Assembly (NCBI GenBank): GCA_019925095.2
Contig: CM034392.1
Coordinates: forward strand, 14,464,887 to 14,528,886
DNA from: Dendrolimus kikuchii
Lineage: Eukaryota; Arthropoda; Insecta; Lepidoptera; Lasiocampidae
DNA: 64,000 nt
Reading direction: 5' to 3'
Shown here: in pieces, positions 1 through 10,979 of the stretch
Position numbering within the stretch: position 1 is the stretch's first letter
How the letters are laid out: the number at the start of each line of letters is the position of its first letter
The notes under the pieces: generated by a model
What the model was told of the DNA's origin: nothing
The model's input: only the letters and a program-made list of their open reading frames with translations
The model's database searches: none
Position numbers and translations under genes: made by a program

Positions 1-380
1 TCTCCAAGAATTTAGGCGCACAGCGTTCTATAATAAGTAATTGTTACTCTAGATTTCGCTGGAATCTACTCATCAGATCGTGACTTGGTGACCAAAGCAC
101 CACTTCGGGAATATAGACTTACGAGTAAAGAAAAAAAATGTGAAAATCGGTTAAGAATCGACGGAGATATCACGTTACGAAGAAGTCAGTAACCAATTTT
201 AGTAGGTTTCTCTAATTCCGTGGAATCCACTCATCAGATCCTGACATGAAGGCAATGGAACCAATTCGGAAGTATAATCACTCGATTAAAAGAAAATTTT
301 GAAAATTGGTTCACAATTGACGGAGAAATCAAGTAACAAACATACAAAAAAAAATACAGACGAATTGAGAACCTCCTCCT
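1..380 (+). repeat. Dimeric ~160-bp dispersed repeat, left-edge copy
   Basis: Two related units lie head to tail, with the landmark 'ctcatcagatc' preceded by 'ggaatc' at about 61 and 222. Each runs on through 'cggagatatcac' or 'cggagaaatcaag', and the copy ends near 'gaattgagaacctcc'. The same two-unit layout recurs at 63340-63670 in the same orientation, a single unit occurs at 49380-49550, and an inverted multi-unit copy at 42005-42580. No coding potential is seen. The copy is cut by the window edge. The class is unknown; a non-autonomous transposon is likely. Confidence 0.7.
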
Positions 381-2820
381 CTTTGAAGTCGCTTAAACAT
401 GTTTTAATAGCAATGAGAAATAAAAGTAAAAATTTTACTTTTAATTAATATTATATTTTTTAAAATGTTATTTTAAGTATGAGAAACATGTGTGCAACAA
501 ATCCATATTAATACTTTATATAAACAATTTTACACAAACGTAGAGGTGACTTTGTTTAGGTGCTAGTTTTATTTTTTCACAACTTTGGAAATGAACCGAT
601 AGATCTGAAATTTAGCATTGATGTACTTACAACCATAGGGATAAACATATTGTATATATTATCGGAAAATGGTATAGTTTCCAAAAGATAATTATGTACT
701 AATCTGTAATTAATATGAACACAGTCCTATCGAAAACTTGTAGGTAAATAAAGTAGATTTCCTGTATTAACTTTATTTGCGATATCATTAATCAAATGTC
801 AGTTACTGAAAATTAAAATCAAAGTAGTTATCTTCTTAAATATAAATTATATTAACGACCGAATTAAAATTATGTAATAATGAAAAAATGTAGAGAATAT
901 TGGATCGCATAACTCCATGTACAACTGTTCAAATAGATGTTCCCCGCTCCAATATTGAATGTAGAAAATAAATTTATAGTAAGTACATATGTGAAAAATT
1001 ATAATCTCTTTAATAAAATCCTTTGTTGAGAATAAAAGTAATCGACTAAAGGAAAATATTTACTTTAAGACGTGATAATTTTACAGATAGGATCATTAAA
1101 TCCATGGCATGATGCCATTAACGCATCCCTAGCATATTTTAACTGGTGTTCAAAGAGTACAAATGTTGTGAGAAAATTTCCTAGCTTCAAGTTTTAATAA
1201 CAAACGCAAAGACTTTAGGAACTTGAAATTTTGAACATACAAAGTTAGACAACGATATGAAAAAATCTAAAATAAAATAATAAAGACAATCAAATTAATT
1301 GAATTGGTAAAAAAGTGTTTGTATGACAAGACTGATTACTTAAGATAATCTTTATTGTTTTCTAAACTCAGCTTGAAGCAAAAGCTCAAAAGTGTAAGTG
1401 TAACTTGCCAGTCACATGCGCAAATTAAAAAATTAAATGTGATTACAAAGCTATATTTAGTTGGGAAATGAGCAGATGGTTATATGCCTACAATATTACT
1501 TTTTCTCAGGGGGAATGCTTTATCAGATTGCACGAAGACAGCAAGATAGTAGTAGTATTAGATTCGAGGTGGTGTGCTTTGACTTACTAATTAACAACCA
1601 CCCCGGTATTTCACCTCGCTAACATACGGCAATACATATCAGGGCCTTAGGAACTGAAGGCGCTTTAAATTACTCAATAGCGCTCATGTTATAACCATAA
1701 TTCAATTATGAACTACTCGTACTATGGATAGATTTGATGGTGGATAAAATTGCAAACAACGCCGTTAGACAGTTTGTGCAATTTTTCACCTAAAGAAACT
1801 CTCATATTTATAGAGCCCCAGAATATATTATGATTTAACAAAATTAGCGTACAATGTATGCATTTTGTAGCGATTTTATTAATGTTTACGTTTACCCTTC
1901 TCAATTTAAACAGAAAATTCAATTATATGAAAGTATTTTATATTTACATTGAATTCACACTTTTCAGACAAAAACCATTGCCTCAATTTTCAACGATTAT
2001 TTTTAAAGATCTTATTAACAATTGATTCGATTTGTAATATGAAATCTTTTATTTTTAAAAGTAAGTTGTGAAAATTAATAGAGTAAATAGTGTTTAATTT
2101 TAAAGAGAAATTCGGTTGCTCACACTTTATTAACATACGCAAAATTTGAAAACCAACCTATGTGAAGCCACGTATATGTGTTGCGTAGTGCATAAAGACT
2201 GCTTTTGATTAAATGTTTAGTTTTTAGCAAACAAAAATGTTACATGTTGTTCTTCCTTTCTTTCTTTCTTTCTTACATATAAAACCATAAAATAGTAATA
2301 ATGTACATAAGCAAATTTACACCTTATAAGAGTTTTATTTCAGCAAAACCAATTCAGCAATTAAGCTGAAAAGCAAACTTAACTTTCCAGCAAACATTTC
2401 TTATAAACTATTATATAATTTTCGTACAACCCTAATCCAGCCAGAGTCAATTAATCGTTCTTAGCCATTAAAGGTTTTGCAAATGACTGCGATTACAGGT
2501 CAACAGCTGGCAACTCTACAATATATTCTAAGCGAGTTCTTTGTAATAGAAAAGTAATTAGCGTTACTTCGTTTTTTTTGTGAATTTCATTTTAATGAAT
2601 AAACTAAATTATCTAATCATACGCTAACTCTATTATCAGTAGGTTTTAGAATTTGTACATTAATGTTTCGTGCCTTATTAGATTCTTATACAAAAAATTC
2701 CACAAGAAATATGTAATGATATACACACGTCATTATTATTAAAATAGATTGGATCCAGGCGGAAGCTGTAATACTAATATAATGCAATTAAATTAACATG
2801 ATGTTTAAATAAGAAAAGTA
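381..2820. other. AT-rich DNA without recognisable genes
   Basis: Only short chance reading frames with no recognisable domain are present. There is a short CTTT microsatellite at 2255-2274. Nothing else can be supported. Confidence 0.6.
2255..2274. repeat. CTTT microsatellite
   Basis: About four to five consecutive ctttt/cttt units in otherwise ordinary AT-rich sequence. Confidence 0.8.
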
Positions 2821-2915
2821 ATGTTCAAGTGAGTACAAGCTTGAGTCGTGACGTGAGGAAAGTTGCGACATAGCGCTGCAGACAGGCCTTAATAGAAATT
2901 GGGCCATACACCAAC

Positions 2916-3236
2916 CTTGAGATCATCGGTGAGTGCGGGACCGGTGGTACTCGGGGCTCATTCCTCCCGATAGAAGCGATCCGCCTTCCCTCGCCGGCAG
3001 GCGAACAGCCGTTAGACAACTCCGGGGAACTCGGCCCACACCGGCGACAGTATTACTTGTTAGCGATACACTTTTGATTGTATGGCTAGAAACACACTAT
3101 CACTTCACACTTCACCTAAGCTCCAGGGTTCGGAGATAACCGTTCGCTTAACGGGCACTCGTACGACAAATGTAGTAGCGACAAAGCCGGTCGCAGTTTG
3201 AGTGTTCGACCGAGATGTTGGTCGGACAATGACTGA
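2916..3236 (-). promoter_or_regulatory. Candidate promoter and 5' untranslated first exon
   Basis: A GC- and CpG-rich island (about 2930-3420) stands out from AT-rich surroundings. On the minus strand it holds an arthropod-type initiator TCAGT at 3236-3232, which would put a transcription start at about 3234. GGTCGA lies about 24 nt downstream, near but not exactly at the usual DPE position. About 320 nt later the sequence reads CAAG|GTTGGT, a plausible splice donor after position 2916. A short ATG frame (starting MSPEY) closes quickly, so the exon would be mainly untranslated. If real, the gene runs leftwards and its coding exons lie outside the window. The frames here resemble no known protein. 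The alternative is a GC-rich transposon fragment. Confidence 0.25.
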
Positions 3237-3489
3237 GCGCGGAGTCTCAGGCTTCGGCGCTCGCGCAGGCTGTGGCGCTCCGCTCCGCCCCGGCCCCCGC
3301 ACGCGGCCCCGTGCTTGGTCTGCGTCGCGGAGCCTCACCCTTGCTCCCAGTGGCTGAGCTTTTGCCAGCCCTGCTATACCTATACAAAATACTAAATCTG
3401 CAAGGGCAAAATAACGAACATGAAACTCGTTCGCCCACAAACAATAAAAATTCAGCAACGCGGAGCTTGCTGAGAAAGGTCGATTAGAA

Positions 3490-4400
3490 CGTGAATGTCA
3501 GTGAAGGGCATATCGATGTCGAGAAATTTCGAAGCGAAATTTTGGAGACTGGTTTTCAATATGGAATAAAAATAATAAATGTGAATATCTATAAATATCT
3601 TCAATGGTTTTTTATGGTATAAATTCAAACTTAAGAGATATGCTTGCAGGGGTTTTAATAAATTATTTTTGTAAGCATAAGCCTCTACCAGTTCACAATA
3701 AACGCTCTGCTACATAAATCATCCACTCAAAAAAACACTGCATCAGACGTTTTTATTGAACAAGTTGAGCGATGACTGGGTTATATGTGCTTAAAATGCG
3801 TGTTCTGATGGGTTTATATTAGAGACATAAAAAGTCTTGCTTCTGTGTCGTTGTTAACCACATCGGAGCGGCTTCCGAGGCCAGAAGGTATCCATCCATG
3901 CGGAGTCCAACCTAATAAGCGCTATGCGTTTTTTCTCATCACCAATTACATCTATTTTATTGCTCCATTGAAATATACAATCGATGTAATGGCTCCACAA
4001 TTCGATTGTGTCCGACGATGGCGCCTCTTCATATATTATTCTATTCAATGGCAAAGATATAAAAGTAAAATTGAATACAAAATTACTTGAAATGTAATAA
4101 CATGTTTACAAATGAAAATAGAAAGTGACGTCGTTCGTATATAAATCCTTAAGCCTTGAGGCGTTCTATTGAATATCTCAGTAACACAAAGAAACTTTAT
4201 TATTTGCACTTATTCATACCAATTATTTTCATTCATATCTATCGCCACAGATAAAAATTAAATAACAGAAAAAATATTTTACAAAAAATATCGTAGCTAG
4301 AAGCTGACAGTAAAATCTATTCATCATCACCATCACTTATAAAAAAATTAAGTCTGTTTGCAATGTCAAAATAAAAATGTGAAAAAAATCAGAGGGGATA
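3490..4400. other. AT-rich DNA without recognisable genes
   Basis: Small reading frames at 3845-4090 (plus) and 3854-4054 (minus) overlap each other and show no known motif. No repeat structure was recognised here. Confidence 0.5.
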
Positions 4401-4401
4401 A

Positions 4402-4602
4402 TTCGGGCCAAGAAATTGCGAAAAGGCAATTTTTATTATTTTTGCCTCTCTGAATGTTCCGGCTAATCTTTGAAATGGCTGAACCATTTTTGACGGGACT
4501 TTCATTGGCAGATAGCTGATGTTATAAGGAGTAACTTAAACTACTTTTCGTTAGGGTGCCCCGAAAAAAAGGCCACTCAGACGAAGTCACGGGCACAGCT
4601 AG
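4402..4602 (+). mobile_element. Helitron-like non-autonomous element, 3' end
   Basis: The segment ends in 'cgaagtcacgggcacagctag' followed by T, with CTAG at 4599-4602. A CTRR end before a T is the Helitron signature, and the 'cgaagt..cgggca' preamble matches other copies in the window (5696-5699 plus; 15898 and 60334 minus). The 5' end is not defined, so the start is approximate. Class is inferred from termini only; no replicase or helicase coding is present. Confidence 0.45.
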
Positions 4603-4614
4603 TATAAAATAAAT

Positions 4615-4960
4615 TTGGTACGTGCATGGCAGTCCGCACACAATTTACGGTTCCGTGGAGGTGAAAAAAGTCGCCTGTTTTCGTAATTTGGCTATGGAAG
4701 CATAAAAAAGCATTCAATCGAAAGTACATTATATCTCAAAAACCACTCAAGGGATATAGTTAAAAACAATTATTACGGTTAAAAGTTTAAAAAATACTTT
4801 TACAGCTCTACAAGCCTCTGTTTTCGGAATTTTCCACCTCGTGCGTTAAAAAGTAGAGGATAGAGACATAATTTTCAGGACTTTGGGAACTATTATCTCG
4901 CCATCTACATTTCTTAATATTATAGATATAGCTTATACCTCGTTTTTCTTACAGGATATA
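4615..4960. repeat. Fragment of a dispersed repeat ('ggttccgt' type)
   Basis: The stretch 'gcatggcagtccgca...acggttccgtgg' resembles the left part of the segment at 17650-18320 ('gcatgtcagtccacg...agggttctgtag'). Both are followed by AT-rich sequence without coding potential. It is judged a degenerate copy of a shared repeat. Borders are approximate. Confidence 0.3.
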
Positions 4961-5293
4961 TTTATGGATAAAATTTTCGTTAAATTGTGTCTTTACATTA
5001 TGAATATAAAATATTTTCTATTGTAATTTCTAACTTTAGATGTGGCTTAAGTTGCCTAAGACATTTAAACATCATTCATTTCAAATATCTTATTTATAAT
5101 TTACAATAATTACTTTAAAGAAAAACAATGTATAGACACATATTTCAGTACAAAAGTGTTTTAATTGTATGTTTAAACTTAAATTTAATGCGATGACAGA
5201 TGAATATTGCGTATGTTTAGTACAATACAAAAAATGCCTACTGTATTCAAGTAAAACATTTCAAATCTATACGAACATTAAACATTAACAATG

Positions 5294-5299
<6 letters not shown>

Positions 5300-5378
<79 letters not shown>
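5300..5378. repeat. (AT)n microsatellite, about 79 bp
   Basis: Uninterrupted alternating A and T. It encodes the poly-Ile-Tyr frame at 5291-5485, which is an artefact and not a gene. Confidence 0.95.
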
Positions 5379-5379
<1 letters not shown>

Positions 5380-5380
<1 letters not shown>

Positions 5381-5699
5381 CCTGTCACAGTGTTTGACCG
5401 CGATGAACTCCGAAACTATTCAACCGATTTTGATGATTTTTTGATTAATTTTTTCTATGCTTTTTTTAAACCAAGAGGTCGGTAGGTGGAAATTGAATTC
5501 AAATTTTGCATAGGTACTCCTTTCGCAACGTGGAGACGTACTAATAACAGATTTTACATCCTATATATGCTGGATGTTAGCTTATCTCGAGCAGCGCCCA
5601 GCGAAGTCGGCACGAGAAGAAGTGTTTTTCTCGTGAGCTACTAACTATATGTTGACTTACCTCGAGTGGCGTCCAACGAAGTGGGCACGGTTCAGCTAG
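5380..5699 (+). mobile_element. Helitron-like non-autonomous element
   Basis: It starts just after the AT microsatellite with a segment ('ccgattttgatg') like that of other Helitron-like copies. It carries two successive 'cgaagt..gcacg' motifs and ends 'cggttcagctag' plus T, with CTAG at 5696-5699. The repeated motif near the 3' end suggests an internal duplication. The true 5' terminus may lie before the microsatellite. Confidence 0.45.
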
Positions 5700-5748
5700 T
5701 ATAGTTAATGTACCTATTTATTTTAGTTAAGACTTTTCATTTATTAAT

Positions 5749-6288
5749 AATGTATGTCTTTGTAGACCACGGGCCATAAATGTGGCGTGACACTGACCGG
5801 CAATTATCCCTGTCTACACCATATAGTAATGCACCCAAGGATAAGCCCCGGCCAGTGTAGAACTATTGTGGGAAATGAGGACAAAAAGTACCGGGCTATT
5901 GGGGTGAACTGCTAGTGGTACTAGAGGTCTGGGAATATGGGGACTATGGCGTCTGCCCGTCGCAATGTTCGGAGAACATGGAAAAATGGGCAGACGGTGA
6001 CTCGCCACTCCCTGCATGGGCCCCAAAAAATGCCATAAAAACAGGGGCAACATGGGTGTGAGTGGCTAAGGGGTGTAGAGAGGTGGGCTACAGGTTCACC
6101 GAAGCTACTTCTAACGTGATGCCATTTATCACTTCCACCCCTGGAGCTTGAGTCTTAGCTCTAGCGATCTCCACTCCGTGCCGGATGGCTAAGGCAAGTA
6201 CGGAGGTGGGGGCTTTGTCTTGGCCCCCGGAGTCAGGTACGAGGTGTTGCTAGTCACCTAAGGCTTCGCCACAAAGCCCCCCTGCGGG
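5749..6288. mobile_element. GC-rich 540-bp insertion, probable LINE-derived
   Basis: This block is clearly more GC-rich than its flanks. It is bounded by a 13-bp direct repeat, 'ttcatttattaat', at 5736-5748 and 6289-6301, as expected of a target-site duplication. The right copy runs into a short (TTA)n stretch. The interior resembles non-LTR retrotransposon untranslated sequence, but no reverse transcriptase is encoded; the 79-aa minus frame (5814-6053) has no known domain. The family is not recognised. Insertion is well supported; the LINE assignment is inference. Confidence 0.5.
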
Positions 6289-6301
6289 TTCATTTATTAA
6301 T

Positions 6302-7340
6302 TATTATTATTACATTAATGTAAATGTAATTTTATTAGGGTTCGTTGCATTTCCACTATTATGAGTATAAACCGACTATCATAAAACCTAATTCTTTCGA
6401 TAACAATGATTAGATATGATTTTTAATCCCGAAAAGTATTATAATTTCCACAGAGTACGAATTAGAAGTTTATGAACAAAACCGAATGAACAGGGACGAA
6501 CATATAAGATTATTCTTATTCCGATTGTAAAATAATTACAGTGAAATTCTGAGCTAAAACATATGCAAGCTAAGCCGATTGGAATACTTTATTTAAAGTA
6601 AAATTTTAAAATATAGGCAATAATCAACTGACATTGACCTCATTTCATGCTCTTGGTTATGTATTAGACTTCAACGAGCGCATTATTTGTTGTCAAATGT
6701 CAATGTCTGATCAAAAATGTGGATTCCGGAAAAATAAAAGTTGAAGTATTGACATATAGCAAGTAATATCCTGTACAAGTTGTATATGATAAAAAAGAAA
6801 TAAATATAATAATGTGTAAATAAACTCAAAAACATGAGAATAATTTTAATAAATATTGAATTTTAAATGAATTTTGAAAAATTATACCTAACTCATTGAC
6901 CGTTTTCAACTCATTTGGTTCAGTTCTGTGGTACTATTTATATATTTACCATTTAAAAAGATAATCATCATCAGCCAATTAATACTACTTTTTTCTTTAT
7001 ACAATTAGCACAATAATGTCTTGAAAAAGTTGCACTCTACATTAACATAAAAATCACAACATTTTATTCATACGGTTTCTGAAATCAAATTTAGTATCAT
7101 TCATTTTAATAACTTTATAGAAATACCACCTATCCTATACTCATAGTAGGATGATGCTCCATTCATTTAAATATTTGTTAGTATTTAAAGAAAACATGCA
7201 ATTCAATTATTCCTAAAAGAATACATAAAGTTCAGTGATAACCAAACTCCATGCTTTACTCCTTTATTAAACTATGTACTTTATGTAAATTTTCATAATT
7301 GTTTTTTTTTCATTAATCGCCCTTTAAGCTTTTCAATTGC
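6302..7340. other. AT-rich DNA without recognisable genes
   Basis: No open frame of note, no RNA gene and no repeat structure were recognised. Confidence 0.5.
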
Positions 7341-7347
7341 CGCATTT

Positions 7348-7629
7348 ATGGCCCTTTCCTATATCTTACCGATCGTTACTTACGTAGTCTTACTATCGGT
7401 TAAAATTTGACATAAGCTCATTATAGTGGGTATATAATAGCGGGGTCTTGGCAAGGACATGATTTCACAGCTTGGGTTTCTTTACAAATTCTGTCTTTTT
7501 TGTACGTTTTACTTGTAACACAATAATGTTATAATGGATATGTAATAAAGATTTTATTTATTTTTAATGTGAATAAAACAAGTAATGACAAAATTAATTA
7601 ATAAATAGAAAGATATAGGAACCGACCAT
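7348..7629. mobile_element. MITE with 'TTCCTATATCTTAC' inverted ends, copy 1
   Basis: The left end reads atggccctttcctatatctta and the right end, reversed, reads atggtcggttcctatatcttt, giving imperfect inverted repeats of about 20 bp. An internal 'tttgacataagctca' is shared with copies at 8400-8527 (inverted) and 30382-30513. There is no coding capacity. The superfamily is undetermined because no clear target duplication is visible. Confidence 0.6.
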
Positions 7630-8020
7630 GAGTCTGTGCTGTCCTAAATAAGATATTGAACTTTCATAAACCGTTCAAATTCACTAATTGCCTAAATCCA
7701 TCCATTCTATTCGTAACACTTACTTATGGCGTATTCATTACTAAAATCGTAACATAATGGCTAGAATATTTTATAACAGTTATATTTTTGTTATAAAATT
7801 CAATATGTTCAAATTTTGAGCAGTAAACATTAAATTTCAAGTGTAACAATTATATTTTACGAGGTGTTGGAATGTGAGCGTCGGCCGCTCTTGTTTCTGA
7901 TTTCCAACAGGCACTATGCTGCGCTAGTCTCTCGCTGTTCGGTCATCGAAGTGAGGGCTCCTTTCTATTACAATTTCATCACTGAATCAGTTCACCTTAT
8001 TAGCACTGTTCGGTGATTAG

Positions 8021-8249
8021 GGCCCATCCACAAATTACGTCATACGAATTTCATGATTTTTGGACCCCTCCCCGTCCTTGTTACAACTGGTCACATTCAT
8101 GAGACTCCTCCTTCCCTAGTGTGACATCACATATTTTACATCAAGAAAATATGAAAGTAATACAGCACTTCCGTAAATATTTTGGATTTTGAAAATGACG
8201 TCACGAAATTTAGGACCATAAAAGTGTTGCGTAAGTTATGGATGGCCCG
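8021..8249. mobile_element. MITE with 'GGCCCATCCA' inverted ends
   Basis: The left end 'ggcccatccacaaattacg' is the imperfect inverse of the right end 'gtaagttatggatggcccg'. TTAG flanks both sides (8017-8020 and 8250-8253), a probable 4-bp target duplication. The 229-bp element has no coding frame. Similar 'gggccatccataaattacgt' elements are familiar from many insect genomes; this comparison is from memory. Confidence 0.7.
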
Positions 8250-8399
8250 TTAGGACTTATCGGTCTTGTTTTTTAGCCAACGAATTACAATACGTAATAG
8301 TTTATCGTTCATGAACTACACAAGACTGTCGAATCGCGTGCTGAGCAATTGAGTGAAATAATAACCGATTCACGTTTGAAAATGTGAAACGTTTATTTT

Positions 8400-8527
8400 A
8401 TGGGCAGTTCCTATATCATACTATTCATTCGTTCATTGAATTTTAACATTATTTGTATGAGCTTATGTCAAATTTTAACCGATAATAAGACAAACGAACA
8501 GTCGGTAAGATATAGAAACTGACCGTT
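8400..8527. mobile_element. MITE with 'TTCCTATATCTTAC' inverted ends, copy 2
   Basis: Ends 'atgggcagttcctatatca' and, reversed, 'aacggtcagtttctatatct' are imperfect inverted repeats. The interior contains the shared motif in reverse ('gagcttatgtcaaatttt'). It is the short version (128 bp) of the 282-bp copy at 7348-7629. Confidence 0.6.
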
Positions 8528-8652
8528 AGTACAGTGTAGGCAACTGTTGGAAATATTTTAATTAATAGATTGTGGCTTTATTTTGATATTTTTTATTGAA
8601 GTAATTTTAAATTGTATTACATACACAATAGGATATTTTGTTTATGACATTA

Positions 8653-8958
8653 GCCGTACAGGAACAGAGAAAGAATACAATTTCCTGCGGCTGGGCAGCC
8701 TGTCGTAAGAGGCGACAAAACAACCCACAGTCAGGTGGTAGGGTATTTGCCCTCTGCCATCCCTGGTATAGAGTATATCGCCATAACAACCTTGAGTTGT
8801 GTTTCGGCATTTGTAACCAGGTTCCAATCTCCCTTAAGAGAGCAGCAGCGCATTTGTAGCACCTCTGGTGTTGCAAATGTTCATAGGCAAAGGTAATCGC
8901 TTTCCATCAAGTGGGCCGTCTGCCTGTTTGCTGATCTCCTGCAATAAAAATAAATATT
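8653..8958 (+). mobile_element. SINE-like element S1, copy 1 (near full length)
   Basis: It begins 'ccgtacaggaacagag', runs through 'tcctgcggctgg' and 'gtcgtaagaggcgac', and ends 'gtgggccgtctgcctg' plus 'ctcctgcaataaaa'. Further copies lie at 16823, 19047, 34448, 46660 (plus) and 43519, 55790, 58549 (minus). Several lack the 5' part but all share the A-rich 3' end, as expected of LINE-driven retroposition. This copy keeps an open 73-aa frame (8638-8859) alike to frames in two other copies (see findings). No known protein domain is seen. Confidence 0.7.
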
Positions 8959-9167
8959 ACAAAAGGAACCGATTCCTTATATATAGCATATCGTTCGTGA
9001 ACTACACAAGACTATGCGGCAGTCGTTTACCATAGCGCGGCGCGGCGTGCGGCTCAGCGGTGACCGAATAACGGTCGCCGATGTACTCACACCGAGGGCA
9101 GACTATGCCTGCCGACGATGCGTACTTACACCAAAACTCGACAATGGTCCCATTATTCTATCCTATT

Positions 9168-9400
9168 ACTAACTGTTCTCCGCGGTTTCGCTCGCGTATA
9201 TAGAAGAAAATATATAATCATAGTTTGAAGAATAAGAAAAGTTAAAAGGTCGCTACATTTTCACCACCTTAGAGGTAGAATTTCCAACATATACGTGTGC
9301 ATTTATTTCTAACCAGAAACAGTTCCATGAAATTTCATATTTCTTACTTTGAAAATGATGGATTTTCCTATAAATTTTTATCCCCTTTTTCACCCTCTTA
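9168..9400 (-). mobile_element. Helitron-like element fragment
   Basis: It opens with 'actaactgttctccgcggtttcgctcgcg', close to the reversed Helitron-like 3' end at 15898 but with CTAA in place of CTAG. Both share downstream 'caccttagaggt' and 'tttcttactttgaaaat' in a permuted order. The right border is lost near the AT tracts at 9410. Confidence 0.4.
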
Positions 9401-9405
9401 AGTAG

Positions 9406-9409
<4 letters not shown>

Positions 9410-9482
<73 letters not shown>
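9410..9482. repeat. (AT)n microsatellite, about 73 bp
   Basis: Pure AT dinucleotide run, immediately left of the palindromic AT tract at 9483-9542. Confidence 0.95.
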
Positions 9483-9487
<5 letters not shown>

Positions 9488-9492
9488 GTGTA

Positions 9493-9532
<40 letters not shown>

Positions 9533-9542
9533 TACACTTTTT
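9483..9542. repeat. 60-bp perfect palindrome centred on an AT tract
   Basis: The arm aaaaagtgtaatcat (9483-9497) is exactly reversed at 9528-9542 (atgattacacttttt). The spacer is itself alternating AT, so the whole 60 bp is self-complementary and could extrude as a cruciform or long hairpin. Confidence 0.9.
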
Positions 9543-9544
9543 TT

Positions 9545-10900
9545 ACTTAGAAGATAATTTTCGTAAATTACAAACAGGAGTTTTGTAATAAATTACACTA
9601 TTTAATGATGTTTAAATGTCTTTGACATCTTAACTTAGTCATCTAAAGATACAATTTAACTAAAATTTTATCCAAAAATTTATCTTGTAAGAAAAAACTA
9701 GGTATATAGATTTATATTATAATTGAGAAATATTTGTTGATGTTTGTTACACTTTGACGCAAAAATGACTTAAAGGTGTTTTGTTGAAACTTTACAGTAA
9801 TATAGTTTATACCTCCGAATAACACTCAGATTATAATTTATGGAGTGTCAAGTAGAAATGCCGCCACTATGATTCATGTGATGGTGTCCAGTCATACACA
9901 GTGTTGGCGGAGCTTAGGATGAGGCAAAAATAACAGGCGCCATCATCAGGTGCGCGAATCCAAGATGGGCAACCGGATGAAGTCAGATGTTATTGACGGT
10001 TGCATCCAAATTTCGAATTTTCAGAACAAAATCAACATCACACAGTCTTCTTCTTCTTCTTTGTTTGGGGTTATGGCTCCAACACTTTCAGCATTGATTT
10101 TGCCAATGTCACAGTGCTGAGAAAAAATTTCAGGTGCATATAGTATAAAATATATACATAGGGGGGGAGCGGGCAATGAAAATTTTGATCGGTTGACTTT
10201 CCAGTCCTTTCGTAATTAGGCTAACTACATATTGTTATAAATAAATTTTGTTATAAATTATTTATTTTTAAAAATTTAGATGATATATAAATATATTTGC
10301 TATCTAATAGGGTAAGAAGGAAGTTAACATTGACAGGGCGGGGAAAGTCTTTGGGTAGAATGGAGTACAGCTCCCCTGTACTCCAAAGAATTTTAGGGCA
10401 TTCAAAAAAGAACATCACACAAAGTCGCGGGTGGCCGCTAGTTCCTACATACACAAGTCGTCATTACGAAGCCGCGTCAGTGTCACGGCCGGGCCGTCAT
10501 CGCAATCGGAGCCAGCCATCGCGCAAGGTTGCGTTGCATACGTGGCCACACGTAACGTTATGCCATGGGTTATTGCGCTTTCCTCATTACAATTTCCCGA
10601 CGAGACCCGACCACACCAATTTTGTCTCTTAGAACATAACAATAACGTAACACATCTTACATAATGTTTGTACTTTTCTTTATTATAGAATAGGTTCACT
10701 GTTGACCATACTCTCGTCTGATGTTGAGTGGAGATATGGTCTAGGTTAGAGCATGATTACTTAGAAAGTTTGAACCTGTTTGAAAATAGGACAAAAATTG
10801 AATTCGAAGTTTTTTTAAATAATTGCATATATACATGTGTACCTATACTCCAGTATGTTGTTTATTATTTAAGACGTAATTAATCTGCTTAATTTTAAGC
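9545..10900. other. Intergenic DNA without recognised genes
   Basis: A short CTT run lies near 10049-10062. The segment 10480-10630 is relatively GC-rich and opens overlapping frames on both strands (10297-10632 plus, 10445-10699 minus), none with a recognisable domain. It may be an old repeat fragment, but no matching ends were found. Confidence 0.4.
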
Positions 10901-10904
10901 TTGG

Positions 10905-10975
10905 TTTCTTTGGAAGATATTGCTATTAGGCGATAAGACCGCCCTTTGTGCAAATTTAGGTAGCTGAATAATAAA
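10905..10975 (+). mobile_element. LINE 3'-UTR remnant (jockey/CR1-like motif)
   Basis: The text 'tttggaagatattgctat...gcgataagaccgccctttgt' is a diverged version of a motif also at 62090-62140 ('cctggaagagattacttt...aacaaggccgccctttgt'). There the motif follows a LINE ORF2 C-terminus, which gives the orientation and type. No coding sequence survives here. Confidence 0.45.
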
Positions 10976-10979
10976 ATTT

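Noticed and set aside
5291..5485. 64-aa frame of alternating Ile and Tyr
   Set aside because: It is the translation of an AT microsatellite.
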